A DNA stretch of 5,943 nucleotides from Erysipelotrichaceae bacterium (GTDB taxonomy: Bacteria > Bacillota_I > Bacilli_A > Erysipelotrichales > Erysipelotrichaceae): assembly GCA_900754715.1 (NCBI GenBank), contig CAAEDX010000076.1, positions 1-5,943 of the forward strand, given 5' to 3'. The first letter of the stretch is position 1, and each line of letters opens with the position of its first letter. This document shows, in pieces, positions 1 to 5,943 of the stretch. The notes under the pieces were generated by a model, which ran no database searches, had not been told where the DNA came from, and saw only the letters and a program-made list of their open reading frames with translations. A program made the position numbers and the translations under genes.

Positions 1-191
1 CCAAGGAAGCGCTGGAAGCCGAACTGAAGGCGCTGACGCCGAAGAGCGAAGCATCGACAGATGCCGCAGGCAATACGACAGGAGAAACGACGAATACCGC
101 GGCAGCGGCACAGACGGGATTATTTGCCGGCGTGCTGGTTGCAGCTGCAGGCGCACTGCTCGCGGTAAGACGCAGAAAGAATCAGGAATGA
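1..191 (+). CDS. C-terminal end of a surface protein with a sorting-signal-like membrane anchor (5' end outside window)
   Basis: Only the last 62 codons are visible; complete codons start at base 3 and the stop is TGA at 189-191. The visible part begins with a charged helical piece (KEALEAELKAL), like the end of a FIVAR-type or other helical repeat. A low-complexity Thr/Ala/Gly-rich spacer follows, then AAQTG (bases 105-119), about 16 hydrophobic residues (120-167) and RRRKNQE. The order pentapeptide, hydrophobic helix, basic tail is that of Gram-positive cell-wall sorting signals. The pentapeptide is not LPXTG, so either a sortase with relaxed specificity uses it or the protein simply stays anchored in the membrane. 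A terminator follows 22 bp after the stop, so the gene ends its transcription unit. What the protein does cannot be told from this fragment. The coding assignment is strong because of the anchor composition; the anchoring mechanism is inference. Confidence 0.85.
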   Translation, partial: KEALEAELKALTPKSEASTDAAGNTTGETTNTAAAAQTGLFAGVLVAAAGALLAVRRRKNQE

Positions 192-213
192 TCTGTCATT
201 CATGAAAGTCATC

Positions 214-246
214 AGCCCCGGAAAGATCTGCCCTCCGGGGCTTTTT
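214..246 (+). terminator. Rho-independent terminator of the upstream surface-protein gene
   Basis: AGCCCCGGA (214-222) pairs perfectly with TCCGGGGCT (234-242) around an 11-nt loop. The stem runs directly into a T tract (242-246), and a second T5 lies a few bases further on. It starts 22 bp after the stop codon at 191, the normal place for an intrinsic terminator. Confidence 0.93.
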
Positions 247-311
247 CGTCCTTTTTATCATTCGTTTCAGGCAATAAGCATGGCGAAATGCCAGCTTTAC
301 AAAGATTTGAT

Positions 312-339
312 TTGACAAAGAAGAGACAAGTGTTATGGT
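312..339 (+). promoter_or_regulatory. Candidate sigma-A promoter for the membrane-protein gene
   Basis: A perfect -35 hexamer TTGACA (312-317) is followed after 16 bp by TATGGT (334-339), which matches four of six positions of TATAAT. TG at 331-332 gives an extended -10 (TGnTATGGT). Transcription would start near 346, giving a 5' leader of roughly 145 nt before the ATG at 493. The site lies downstream of the terminator at 214-246, as expected for a new transcription unit. The weak -10 is the main doubt. Confidence 0.6.
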
Positions 340-355
340 GATTGCAGGAAATAAC

Positions 356-379
356 ACATGTGATGAGGAGATCACGTGT
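356..379. repeat. Inverted repeat just downstream of the predicted start site (operator or leader hairpin)
   Basis: ACATGTGAT (356-364) and ATCACGTGT (371-379) form a 9-bp imperfect dyad (one G-T pair) around GAGGAG. It begins about 10 bp after the expected transcription start of the promoter at 312-339. That position suits a repressor operator or a hairpin near the mRNA 5' end. The half-sites resemble CRP/FNR-type TGTGA and TCAC, but the 8-bp spacing between them is not the usual 6, so I do not assign a regulator. No T run follows, so it is not a terminator. Confidence 0.45.
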
Positions 380-452
380 CTGTATGCCTGTATAGGGATA
401 AGATAGAGGTGATCGGCAGTCGCCGTAATTGGTGATCATGGTCAGAAATTGT

Positions 453-476
453 ATGAGCGCTTGAGGGAATGAGCGC
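453..476. repeat. 8-bp direct repeat ATGAGCGC before the membrane-protein start
   Basis: ATGAGCGC occurs at 453-460 and again at 469-476, 16 bp apart. The second copy contains an ATG that opens the longer reading frame of the downstream gene. The first ATG leads to a stop after three codons. This may be chance; its main relevance is as a trap when choosing the start codon. Confidence 0.4.
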
Positions 477-484
477 AAAAGGAG
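477..484 (+). promoter_or_regulatory. Ribosome binding site that fixes the start at 493
   Basis: AAAAGGAG (477-484) stands 8 nt before ATG 493, an ideal Shine-Dalgarno spacing. The in-frame ATG at 469 has only GAGGGA (463-468) directly abutting it, too close to work well. The start at 493 is therefore preferred, removing eight N-terminal residues from the longest possible frame. Confidence 0.8.
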
Positions 485-492
485 AACGAGAC

Positions 493-1614
493 ATGGGTAA
501 GCAAGACAATGGCAGATATAGAATTTGGTTCATATTGTTTTTTTCACTTCTTCTCCTGCTTATTATCGGAGCATCTTTGTCTTTGCGCATTCTGAGCGAT
601 ATGGTGATCGACATGGGGAGATCCGGTTTTGCGAAAGAGGCTGCATGGCGTAGCGGCGCAGGGGTTCTGGCATCCGCTGCGATCGTTATCTGTCTCAAGG
701 GGATCGTGAAACGCAAACAAGGCCTGAAGGGGATGATCGGCCGCATCTTTGGCATTGCCGCCTGTCTGCTGGCAATATTCTTTCTGATCCCGCCGGTGAT
801 CCTTGATCTCCCTTATCTGGATCATCCGGAAACCACTTATTTGTGCCGTCTTTCGTTTGATGATGATCTCACAGGCGATGGCCCTGTAAGGTATGATTTA
901 AGAGGCGTTGGGATAGATGGAAGCATACACAGCTTTTCTGTCAATGCGCAAGAATATGACGAAGGACAGGAGCAATGGCTTGAAGACAATGAATTACGCG
1001 CAAAGATCACATATCTTCCGCATACGGATGTCGTCATGTCGCTTGATTATCTGTATATCCTGGATGAACAAGCGGAGGAACTGTATCCATCGTCGGCAAG
1101 TCTTCCAGATGACTGGCAGAGCTTTGCCATCCAGATCAATGACACGGTATATTCTTTGCCTGCACCGCTGGATACATTTTTGAAAGATGGATGGATGATG
1201 TCAGCGGAAGAAGCGAAGCTGCAGCTGCCCGGAGCAGATGAACCATATGAACGATACCGCAGTCAGGATGTCCGGCTGAGCAACGCGCAGGGCCAGCGCA
1301 TAGATGTCACTGTGTACAATACGACGGAAGAGACAATCGATATCGCGCAAGGCACAGTAGGACATCTCTATGTGATTTACGGAGATCATGATTTTGCGGG
1401 AACGGATCTGCGGATCCCCGGCGGACTGATGCTGGGCTGGGCTACAAGGGAAGAGGTATTGGCGCGCTATGGCGAACCAAGGGATGAGGCAAAGGACAGT
1501 CTGATTTATCAGGCGGACGATCTGGCGACAGAACGGTGGAGACTTTCCTTTGATGAGTCAGGTTATCTCGATGAGGTCATGATCCATGCGCAGGAATATC
1601 ACCGGAATGATTGA
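493..1614 (+). CDS. Three-pass membrane protein of unknown function with a large extracytoplasmic C-terminal domain
   Basis: The protein is 373 residues from the preferred start; I do not recognise its family. Membrane segments are visible at about residues 11-34 (Leu-rich), 55-72 and 83-104. The basic N-terminus (KQDNGRYR) and the basic loop at about 71-84 (VKRKQGLKG) place both inside by the positive-inside rule. Residues from about 105 onward, acidic and rich in beta-prone sequence, therefore lie outside the membrane. The C-terminal part contains a segment around GLMLGWATREEVLARYGEP (311-329), followed by a stretch ending in a WRLSFDESGYL-like strand. This resembles the repeating small alpha/beta modules of BLIP/SmpA-like secreted proteins, but that is only an impression. 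An alternative in-frame ATG lies at 469. The gene has its own promoter candidate and terminator, so it appears monocistronic. A sensory, envelope-maintenance or immunity role cannot be distinguished from sequence. Confidence 0.88.
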   Translation: MGKQDNGRYRIWFILFFSLLLLLIIGASLSLRILSDMVIDMGRSGFAKEAAWRSGAGVLASAAIVICLKGIVKRKQGLKGMIGRIFGIAACLLAIFFLIPPVILDLPYLDHPETTYLCRLSFDDDLTGDGPVRYDLRGVGIDGSIHSFSVNAQEYDEGQEQWLEDNELRAKITYLPHTDVVMSLDYLYILDEQAEELYPSSASLPDDWQSFAIQINDTVYSLPAPLDTFLKDGWMMSAEEAKLQLPGADEPYERYRSQDVRLSNAQGQRIDVTVYNTTEETIDIAQGTVGHLYVIYGDHDFAGTDLRIPGGLMLGWATREEVLARYGEPRDEAKDSLIYQADDLATERWRLSFDESGYLDEVMIHAQEYHRND

Positions 1615-1620
1615 ACATAT

Positions 1621-1641
1621 GCGGCATCGCCGCTTTTTTTT
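1621..1641 (+). terminator. Rho-independent terminator of the membrane-protein gene
   Basis: GCGGC (1621-1625), loop ATC, GCCGC (1629-1633) and then eight T residues (1634-1641) begin 7 bp after the stop at 1614. The stem is only 5 bp but entirely G-C, and the T run is strong. Confidence 0.85.
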
Positions 1642-1699
1642 CAAGGGCACAATGGTGAAGCGTCTATTTTTTGTCATGGGAATTTACGCGTTTTTGATA

Positions 1700-1728
1700 T
1701 TTACAGGGCGATGCTGTCGCGTCATACT
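1700..1728 (+). promoter_or_regulatory. Candidate sigma-A promoter for the GH20 gene
   Basis: TTTACA (1700-1705, five of six positions of TTGACA) and CATACT (1723-1728, four of six of TATAAT) are separated by 17 bp. Transcription would start near 1735, leaving a leader of about 44 nt before the ATG at 1779. An alternative, TTGTCA (1671-1676) with TGATAT (1695-1700), has a poorer -10 and 18-bp spacing. The close fit with the cre-like site immediately downstream supports the first choice. Confidence 0.6.
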
Positions 1729-1734
1729 TAAAGA

Positions 1735-1748
1735 TGTAAGTGGTTACA
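1735..1748. promoter_or_regulatory. cre-like operator (CcpA catabolite-control site) at the GH20 transcription start
   Basis: TGTAAGTGGTTACA matches the published CcpA cre consensus TGWAANCGNTNWCA at every fixed or degenerate position except one: T instead of C in the central CG. It is the core of a longer dyad, AAAGATGTAA (1730-1739) with TTACATTTTT (1744-1753). It overlaps the expected transcription start, where bound CcpA would block transcription. Repression in the presence of preferred sugars is the usual control of glycan-hydrolase genes in Bacillota. The same bases also fit the PadR-type pattern ATGT-N8-ACAT (1734-1749), so the bound regulator is not certain. Confidence 0.6.
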
Positions 1749-1766
1749 TTTTTTGTTATGCATGAT

Positions 1767-1773
1767 GGGAGGG
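1767..1773 (+). promoter_or_regulatory. Ribosome binding site of the GH20 gene
   Basis: GGGAGGG (1767-1773) stands 5 nt before ATG 1779. The ATG opens a typical signal peptide, so start choice and site agree. Confidence 0.88.
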
Positions 1774-1778
1774 AAACA

Positions 1779-4700
1779 ATGAAGAAACTAATGAAATCAC
1801 TGTTGGCAGCGTCCATGCTGATGAGCGGGATCGCTGTCAGCGAACCGGTGTTCGCATTTGATGCGCCGCTGATGAACTTTACGGAAGAGCTCAATTATGC
1901 GGCGGAGGGCGTGCCAAGCGCCTCCCGTTCACCGATCGACTACTGGGGGCCGGACAAGCTGATCGACGGTGTGATCAACCGTGACGCGGACAAGCCGGAT
2001 CAGTCACGCTGGTCCAGTGAAGCCGGCGCGCCGGGCTGGGTCAAGATCGATCTGCAGCAGGAACGCACGTTTGACAAATTCCTGTGCGCGTTCGAGAACG
2101 CCAAAGTGCGGCAGTTCCATATCGATATCTCTGATGATGACCAGAGCTATGAGACGATCTTTACTTCAGAAGACAAGACAGATGGGCATCCGATGGATTC
2201 GACCGTAGAGCTTACAGAGGCGGTCACTGCGCGCTATGTCCGGCTGACCGTGGATTCACTGATCTCGGGCGCATATCCGAGCGTATCCATGTATGAATTT
2301 GAGATCCTCGGCGATGAGGAATATGTCAACATGGCGCCGGAAGCGACAGCATCAGCCAATCATGTGGAAACAGGCACGAGCTTTGACGCTTCAAAGACCA
2401 TCGATGAAAGTTTTGATCAGACATCCAGATGGTCCAGCGACTACACCGAAGGTCAGAATATCTTGACCTATACGTTTGCGGAACCAAAGACGATCGCGTC
2501 AGTGATCCTCGAATGGGAAAGACTGAATACCACTGCATATCATATCGAAGTGCTTCAGGGCGAAGAATGGGTCAACGTCAAAGACCTGAGCCTCGCCGCC
2601 GTATTCTCTGAGCGGATCAATCTGGATGAGCCGGTCACGACAAGCGGGATCCGGATCGTGATCGATGAGTTCTTCAGCGCGGCAGAAAACCGTGATGGCG
2701 AGATGATCGATTATCCGACCGTATCGCTCTTTGAAGTGGGCTTTTATGAAAAGCCGCTTTATATCGCGCCGGTCGATGAGATCACTTCTGAGGATATCGC
2801 CAATGCGCTGACAGTAGCGCCGGTCACCGCGGAAGATACGGCATTGCAGATGCCAGAAGTGCCTGACGGCTTTGAAATTGCTTTTGTCGGCGCGGATTAT
2901 GAACAGATCGTTGCTCGCGACATGACCATTACCAAACCACTTACCGGTCAGAATGTCGTGGTCAACTTTGAAGTCACACGCACCTATGAAGATGAGGATG
3001 GAAACGAAGTAGTGGACAAGGCGACCTCACCGGCCATTACCGTATATATTCCGGGCATCCATGATGCTGCGGATTCGGTCAATGAAAAACCGGCCGTACT
3101 GCCTGAACTGCAGCAGTGGTTCGGCTATGAGGGCGAGTTCAGCGTGAACGATACCAGCAAGATCGTTGTCGATCCTTCTGCGGCCGCATTTATGGAGACC
3201 GCTGAGATCTTTGCGGCAGACTACAAAGATATCATGGGAAGAGACATCGAAGTGGTCAGCGGCAGCGATCCGGCAGCGGGCGATTTCTACTTTACTCTCA
3301 GTGATGAGACATTGGACAAAGAGACGTATGTGATGGAAGTCACGGACTTTGTCAAAGTAGAGGCGACAGAAACGACAGGAGCATACTGGTCCACGCGGAC
3401 GATCCTGCAGATCCTGAAGCAGACTGGCTCCACCATCAATAAGGGAATCACCAAGGATTACCCGAAATATGAAGTGCGCGGCTTCATGCTGGATGTCGCA
3501 AGACGCCCGTTCCATTTGGATTTCCTGAAAGATCTGGTCAAGACGATGTCCTGGTATAAGCTGAACAATTTCCATGTACATCTGAATGACAACTGCTTCG
3601 GCAAGCTCGAGGATGGCAAGACCCCTGATTATTCCGGATTCCGTCTGGAGTCCGATGTGCCGAACCTGACCAGCACGGATTACTATTATACGAAAGATGA
3701 GTTCCGTTCCTTTATCCTGGACAGCCGCAAGGTCGGCGTGGATATCACACCGGAATTCGATACGCCAGGACACTCTGGTGCATTTGTCCGCGCAAGACCG
3801 GATCTGGCTCGTGCCGACAGCAATGAATATCTTGATGTCGAAAATCCGGAAGCGATCGAATTTGTCAAGAGCGTATTTGCGGAATATCTGACCGGTGATG
3901 ATCCGGTATTCCCGGAAGGCACTGTCGTGCATATTGGCACCGATGAGTACAAAAATGGCAACAAGGAAGCATTCCGTAAGTATCAGGATGAATTGCTCAA
4001 GTTTATCCGTGATGAGATGGGATATACTCCGCGCGTATTCGGCAGCCAGACCGAGAACAGCGGCACGACACCGATCACCGTAGACGGCGTGCAGATGGAT
4101 CTCTGGTATACGGGTTACGCGAACCCGCGTGAAATGTATGAGCTTGGTTATGACTGCATCAACATGAATGACGGCGATCTGTATATCGTGCCTGGTGCAG
4201 GATACTACTATGATTACCTGAATCAGAGCCATATCTATGGCACATGGCAGCCGAACAAGATCGGTAATTTCACCATTCCGGTCGGATCTGAGCAGATGCT
4301 TGGTTCAACCTTCGGTGTATGGAATGATAAGACCGGTCCGAGCAACGACAACGGTACCAGCGATGTGGAAGTATTTGACCGCATCTTCGCCATCACGCCG
4401 ACATTCGCCGCTAAGCTGTGGGGCGATATCGAAGATTACTCGATCAACGACATCAACGAAATGACAGAAACGTTGGCATATGCGCCGAATTCCAATCCGA
4501 CTTATGATGTGGATTCTGTGGATTCGACCGTCATGCGTTATAACTTTAACAATGAAAACGGAAAAGATTATTCCGGCAATGATTACGATCTGCTCGATCA
4601 GGTCAATGTCTCTTACGATGAAGGCCGTACTTCTGACGCATTGACGCTGAAGGGCGATGAGAGCTATGTTGAGACGCCAGTGGAAAACCTGGGCATCAAC

Positions 4701-5943
4701 TCGACGATCGAGTTCTGGGTAAAGCGTGACGCTGACTCTACAGACGAAGAACAGATCCTGTTTGAATCTGATAAAGGCGCGATCAAGGCCGTGCAGAAAG
4801 AAACCGGCAAGCTGGGCTTCAGCCGCGAATGGCATGATTATTCTTTCAACTATGAGCTCCCGAAGGGCGAATGGGTAAAGATCAAGCTGGATACCGCGCT
4901 GACCGTGACCAAGCTTTATGTCAATGATGAGCTCGTGGATACACTGGGCATCAATGCGACTGGCGGCAAATGGGCTTCGCTCGTCATTCCGCTGAACCGC
5001 ATCGGCAGCACTGAGAACGCATTCCAAGGCCAGATCGATGATGTGATCGTGGAAAAGAAAGTTGCGGAATGCACAGCGACAGCGACTTCTGAGCAGTCGC
5101 AGGACAAAGCGTCCAACGCGATCGATGGCAATACGAGCAGCATGTGGCATACGAAGTGGGATGGCAGTGATGAGCTCCCGCAGAGCCTTACGCTGGAATT
5201 CAATAAGCCAAGAGAGATCGGCGGCTTTACTTATCTGCCTCGTCAGGATGGCGGCGTGAATGGAAACATCACGAAGTATCAGATCGAAGTCAGCATGGAC
5301 GGCAAGGAATACACTGTCGTCGCATCTGGCGAATGGGCAGACAATGCAGAAGAGAAGAGCGTTGAATTTGAAGCATGCACAGCAAAGTTTGTCCGTCTGA
5401 CCGCATTGGAAGGACATGGCGGATGGGCAAGTGCCGCTGAAGTGAGCGTGACTCGCCTTGGCGCCGATAAGGACGACCTCGAAAAGATGATCCGCATTGC
5501 GGAAAATCTGAATGAGGAAGAGTATACGACAGACAGCTGGGCAGCATTCGCGGCAGCGCTTGATGCGGCGAAGAGCGTAGCAGATGACCAAAACGCTGCA
5601 CAGGAAGAAGTAGACGACGCATACGCCGCGCTGGAGAGCGCCATGGATCAGCTGCAAGACATCTCATCTGGCACACCAGCCAGTGATGCAGCCATCCAGG
5701 CATTGCAGAATATGGTCGAGAAAGCAAATGCGCTTGGTTCTGACGATGCGGCGCTGAATGAAGCGATCGCCAATGCACAGGCAGTCCTGGATAAGGATGC
5801 GCCGACCTCTACTGAAGTCGTCACCGCATTGCTCGACCTGAGCGAAGCGATGCAGGCGCTGAACACTGATGAAAGCGTGGATGCCCTGAGAGCAGATGTG
5901 CAGGCCACGATCGACTTCATCAACGAAAACATCCTGACCAACG
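1779..5943 (+). CDS. Large secreted multimodular GH20 glycoside hydrolase (beta-N-acetylhexosaminidase or lacto-N-biosidase type), 3' end outside window
   Basis: The first 1388 codons are visible, with no stop before the window end. Residues 1-26 form a signal peptide (KK, hydrophobic core, VFA cleavage motif). Modules in order: F5/8C about 40-178 (ends ARYVRL...EFEI), second F5/8C about 183-325, Ig-like about 335-426, GH20 accessory domain about 436-551, GH20 barrel about 565-890, LamG/ConA-like about 915-1094, CBM32/F5/8C 1097-1228 (AIDGNTSSMWHT, LPRQDGG), FIVAR repeat 1230-1292 (YTTDSWAAF), a second FIVAR-like repeat about 1302-1361, and the start of a third. The catalytic Asp-Glu pair is D722-E723 in HIGTDEY. 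Supporting GH20 residues are R567, D604, H665 in PEFDTPGH, W776, Y810/D812 and W848. GH20 enzymes retain configuration through substrate assistance by the 2-acetamido group and release terminal GlcNAc/GalNAc or lacto-N-biose. It should act outside the cell on mucin-like or oligosaccharide glycans. A C-terminal surface anchor is expected beyond the window. Exact substrate is inference. Confidence 0.95.
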   Translation, partial: MKKLMKSLLAASMLMSGIAVSEPVFAFDAPLMNFTEELNYAAEGVPSASRSPIDYWGPDKLIDGVINRDADKPDQSRWSSEAGAPGWVKIDLQQERTFDKFLCAFENAKVRQFHIDISDDDQSYETIFTSEDKTDGHPMDSTVELTEAVTARYVRLTVDSLISGAYPSVSMYEFEILGDEEYVNMAPEATASANHVETGTSFDASKTIDESFDQTSRWSSDYTEGQNILTYTFAEPKTIASVILEWERLNTTAYHIEVLQGEEWVNVKDLSLAAVFSERINLDEPVTTSGIRIVIDEFFSAAENRDGEMIDYPTVSLFEVGFYEKPLYIAPVDEITSEDIANALTVAPVTAEDTALQMPEVPDGFEIAFVGADYEQIVARDMTITKPLTGQNVVVNFEVTRTYEDEDGNEVVDKATSPAITVYIPGIHDAADSVNEKPAVLPELQQWFGYEGEFSVNDTSKIVVDPSAAAFMETAEIFAADYKDIMGRDIEVVSGSDPAAGDFYFTLSDETLDKETYVMEVTDFVKVEATETTGAYWSTRTILQILKQTGSTINKGITKDYPKYEVRGFMLDVARRPFHLDFLKDLVKTMSWYKLNNFHVHLNDNCFGKLEDGKTPDYSGFRLESDVPNLTSTDYYYTKDEFRSFILDSRKVGVDITPEFDTPGHSGAFVRARPDLARADSNEYLDVENPEAIEFVKSVFAEYLTGDDPVFPEGTVVHIGTDEYKNGNKEAFRKYQDELLKFIRDEMGYTPRVFGSQTENSGTTPITVDGVQMDLWYTGYANPREMYELGYDCINMNDGDLYIVPGAGYYYDYLNQSHIYGTWQPNKIGNFTIPVGSEQMLGSTFGVWNDKTGPSNDNGTSDVEVFDRIFAITPTFAAKLWGDIEDYSINDINEMTETLAYAPNSNPTYDVDSVDSTVMRYNFNNENGKDYSGNDYDLLDQVNVSYDEGRTSDALTLKGDESYVETPVENLGINSTIEFWVKRDADSTDEEQILFESDKGAIKAVQKETGKLGFSREWHDYSFNYELPKGEWVKIKLDTALTVTKLYVNDELVDTLGINATGGKWASLVIPLNRIGSTENAFQGQIDDVIVEKKVAECTATATSEQSQDKASNAIDGNTSSMWHTKWDGSDELPQSLTLEFNKPREIGGFTYLPRQDGGVNGNITKYQIEVSMDGKEYTVVASGEWADNAEEKSVEFEACTAKFVRLTALEGHGGWASAAEVSVTRLGADKDDLEKMIRIAENLNEEEYTTDSWAAFAAALDAAKSVADDQNAAQEEVDDAYAALESAMDQLQDISSGTPASDAAIQALQNMVEKANALGSDDAALNEAIANAQAVLDKDAPTSTEVVTALLDLSEAMQALNTDESVDALRADVQATIDFINENILTN

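Noticed and set aside
359..376. CRP/FNR site within the inverted repeat
   Set aside because: TGTGA and TCAC are separated by 8 bp rather than 6, and the second half lacks the final A, so the match is not good enough to name a regulator.
212..478. Small minus-strand open frame across the intergenic region
   Set aside because: It covers the terminator, promoter and leader of + strand genes and its product has no recognisable features; I noted no ribosome binding site that would support it.
469..492. Upstream in-frame ATG as the start of the membrane-protein gene
   Set aside because: Its only Shine-Dalgarno-like bases abut the ATG, whereas ATG 493 has AAAAGGAG at 8-nt spacing and gives a normal basic N-terminus before the first membrane helix.
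1730..1754. The cre-like dyad as an intrinsic terminator
   Set aside because: The stem is A/T-rich, lies before the gene at the expected transcription start, and a proper G-C terminator already stands at 1621-1641.
1664..1894. Minus-strand open frame across the GH20 promoter region
   Set aside because: It overlaps the promoter, cre-like site and signal-peptide codons of the GH20 gene; the product shows no domain and the frame is explained by chance.
3027..4232. Open frame of about 400 codons on the minus strand inside the GH20 gene
   Set aside because: Its codons are exactly in register with the sense codons, so it stays open only because the sense gene rarely uses TTA, CTA or TCA; it ends at a sense TCA (3027). 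The translation has no recognisable domain, while the sense strand encodes intact GH20 motifs.
4305..5657. Second long minus-strand open frame of about 450 codons
   Set aside because: The same codon-register effect applies, again bounded by a sense TCA (4305). The sense strand encodes the end of the GH20 barrel, LamG-like, CBM32 and FIVAR modules without interruption.
1..5943. tRNA, rRNA, CRISPR array, insertion sequence, phage or defence system
   Set aside because: I saw no cloverleaf, spaced repeat array, transposase, terminal inverted repeats or defence-type gene; the coding content is three genes, two of them surface or secreted proteins.

Overview
The window most likely comes from a host-associated low-GC-lineage Gram-positive bacterium (Bacillota). 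Base composition is moderate, roughly 50% GC by eye. The evidence is strong GGAGG-type ribosome binding sites, two GC-stem/T-run terminators, a catabolite-repression (cre-like) palindrome, and large secreted proteins built from F5/8 type C, LamG-like and FIVAR modules with an anchor-type C-terminus. This repertoire is common in gut Erysipelotrichia and Clostridia. An Erysipelotrichaceae-like commensal is my best guess, but no phylogenetic marker is present to prove it.

Layout, all genes on the + strand. (1) Bases 1-191 are the 3' end of a surface-protein gene whose product ends in a Thr/Ala-rich spacer, AAQTG, a hydrophobic stretch and RRRK, which is a sorting-signal-like anchor. A terminator follows at 214-246. 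(2) Bases 247-492 are non-coding and carry a good promoter candidate (312-339), an inverted repeat just downstream of its expected start site, and an 8-bp direct repeat. (3) Bases 493-1614 encode a 373-residue membrane protein of unknown function with three N-terminal membrane segments and a large extracytoplasmic domain. A short-stem terminator lies at 1621-1641. (4) Bases 1642-1778 hold a promoter candidate (1700-1728) and a cre-like palindrome at the expected transcription start. (5) From 1779 to the window end runs the first 1388 codons of a very large secreted family-20 glycoside hydrolase. Its order is signal peptide, two F5/8C modules, an Ig-like module, a GH20 accessory domain, the GH20 barrel, a LamG-like module, a CBM32/F5/8C module and FIVAR-type helical repeats. 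The gene is cut by the window edge.

Each gene appears to be its own transcription unit. The likely theme is cell-surface attack on host or dietary glycans with terminal hexosamine or lacto-N-biose, with the hydrolase under carbon catabolite control. The middle membrane protein has no evident link to this beyond position. I see no convincing new defence, mobile or RNA system here. The most useful leads are the cre-like site, the atypical GH20 active-site motif and the non-LPXTG anchor.
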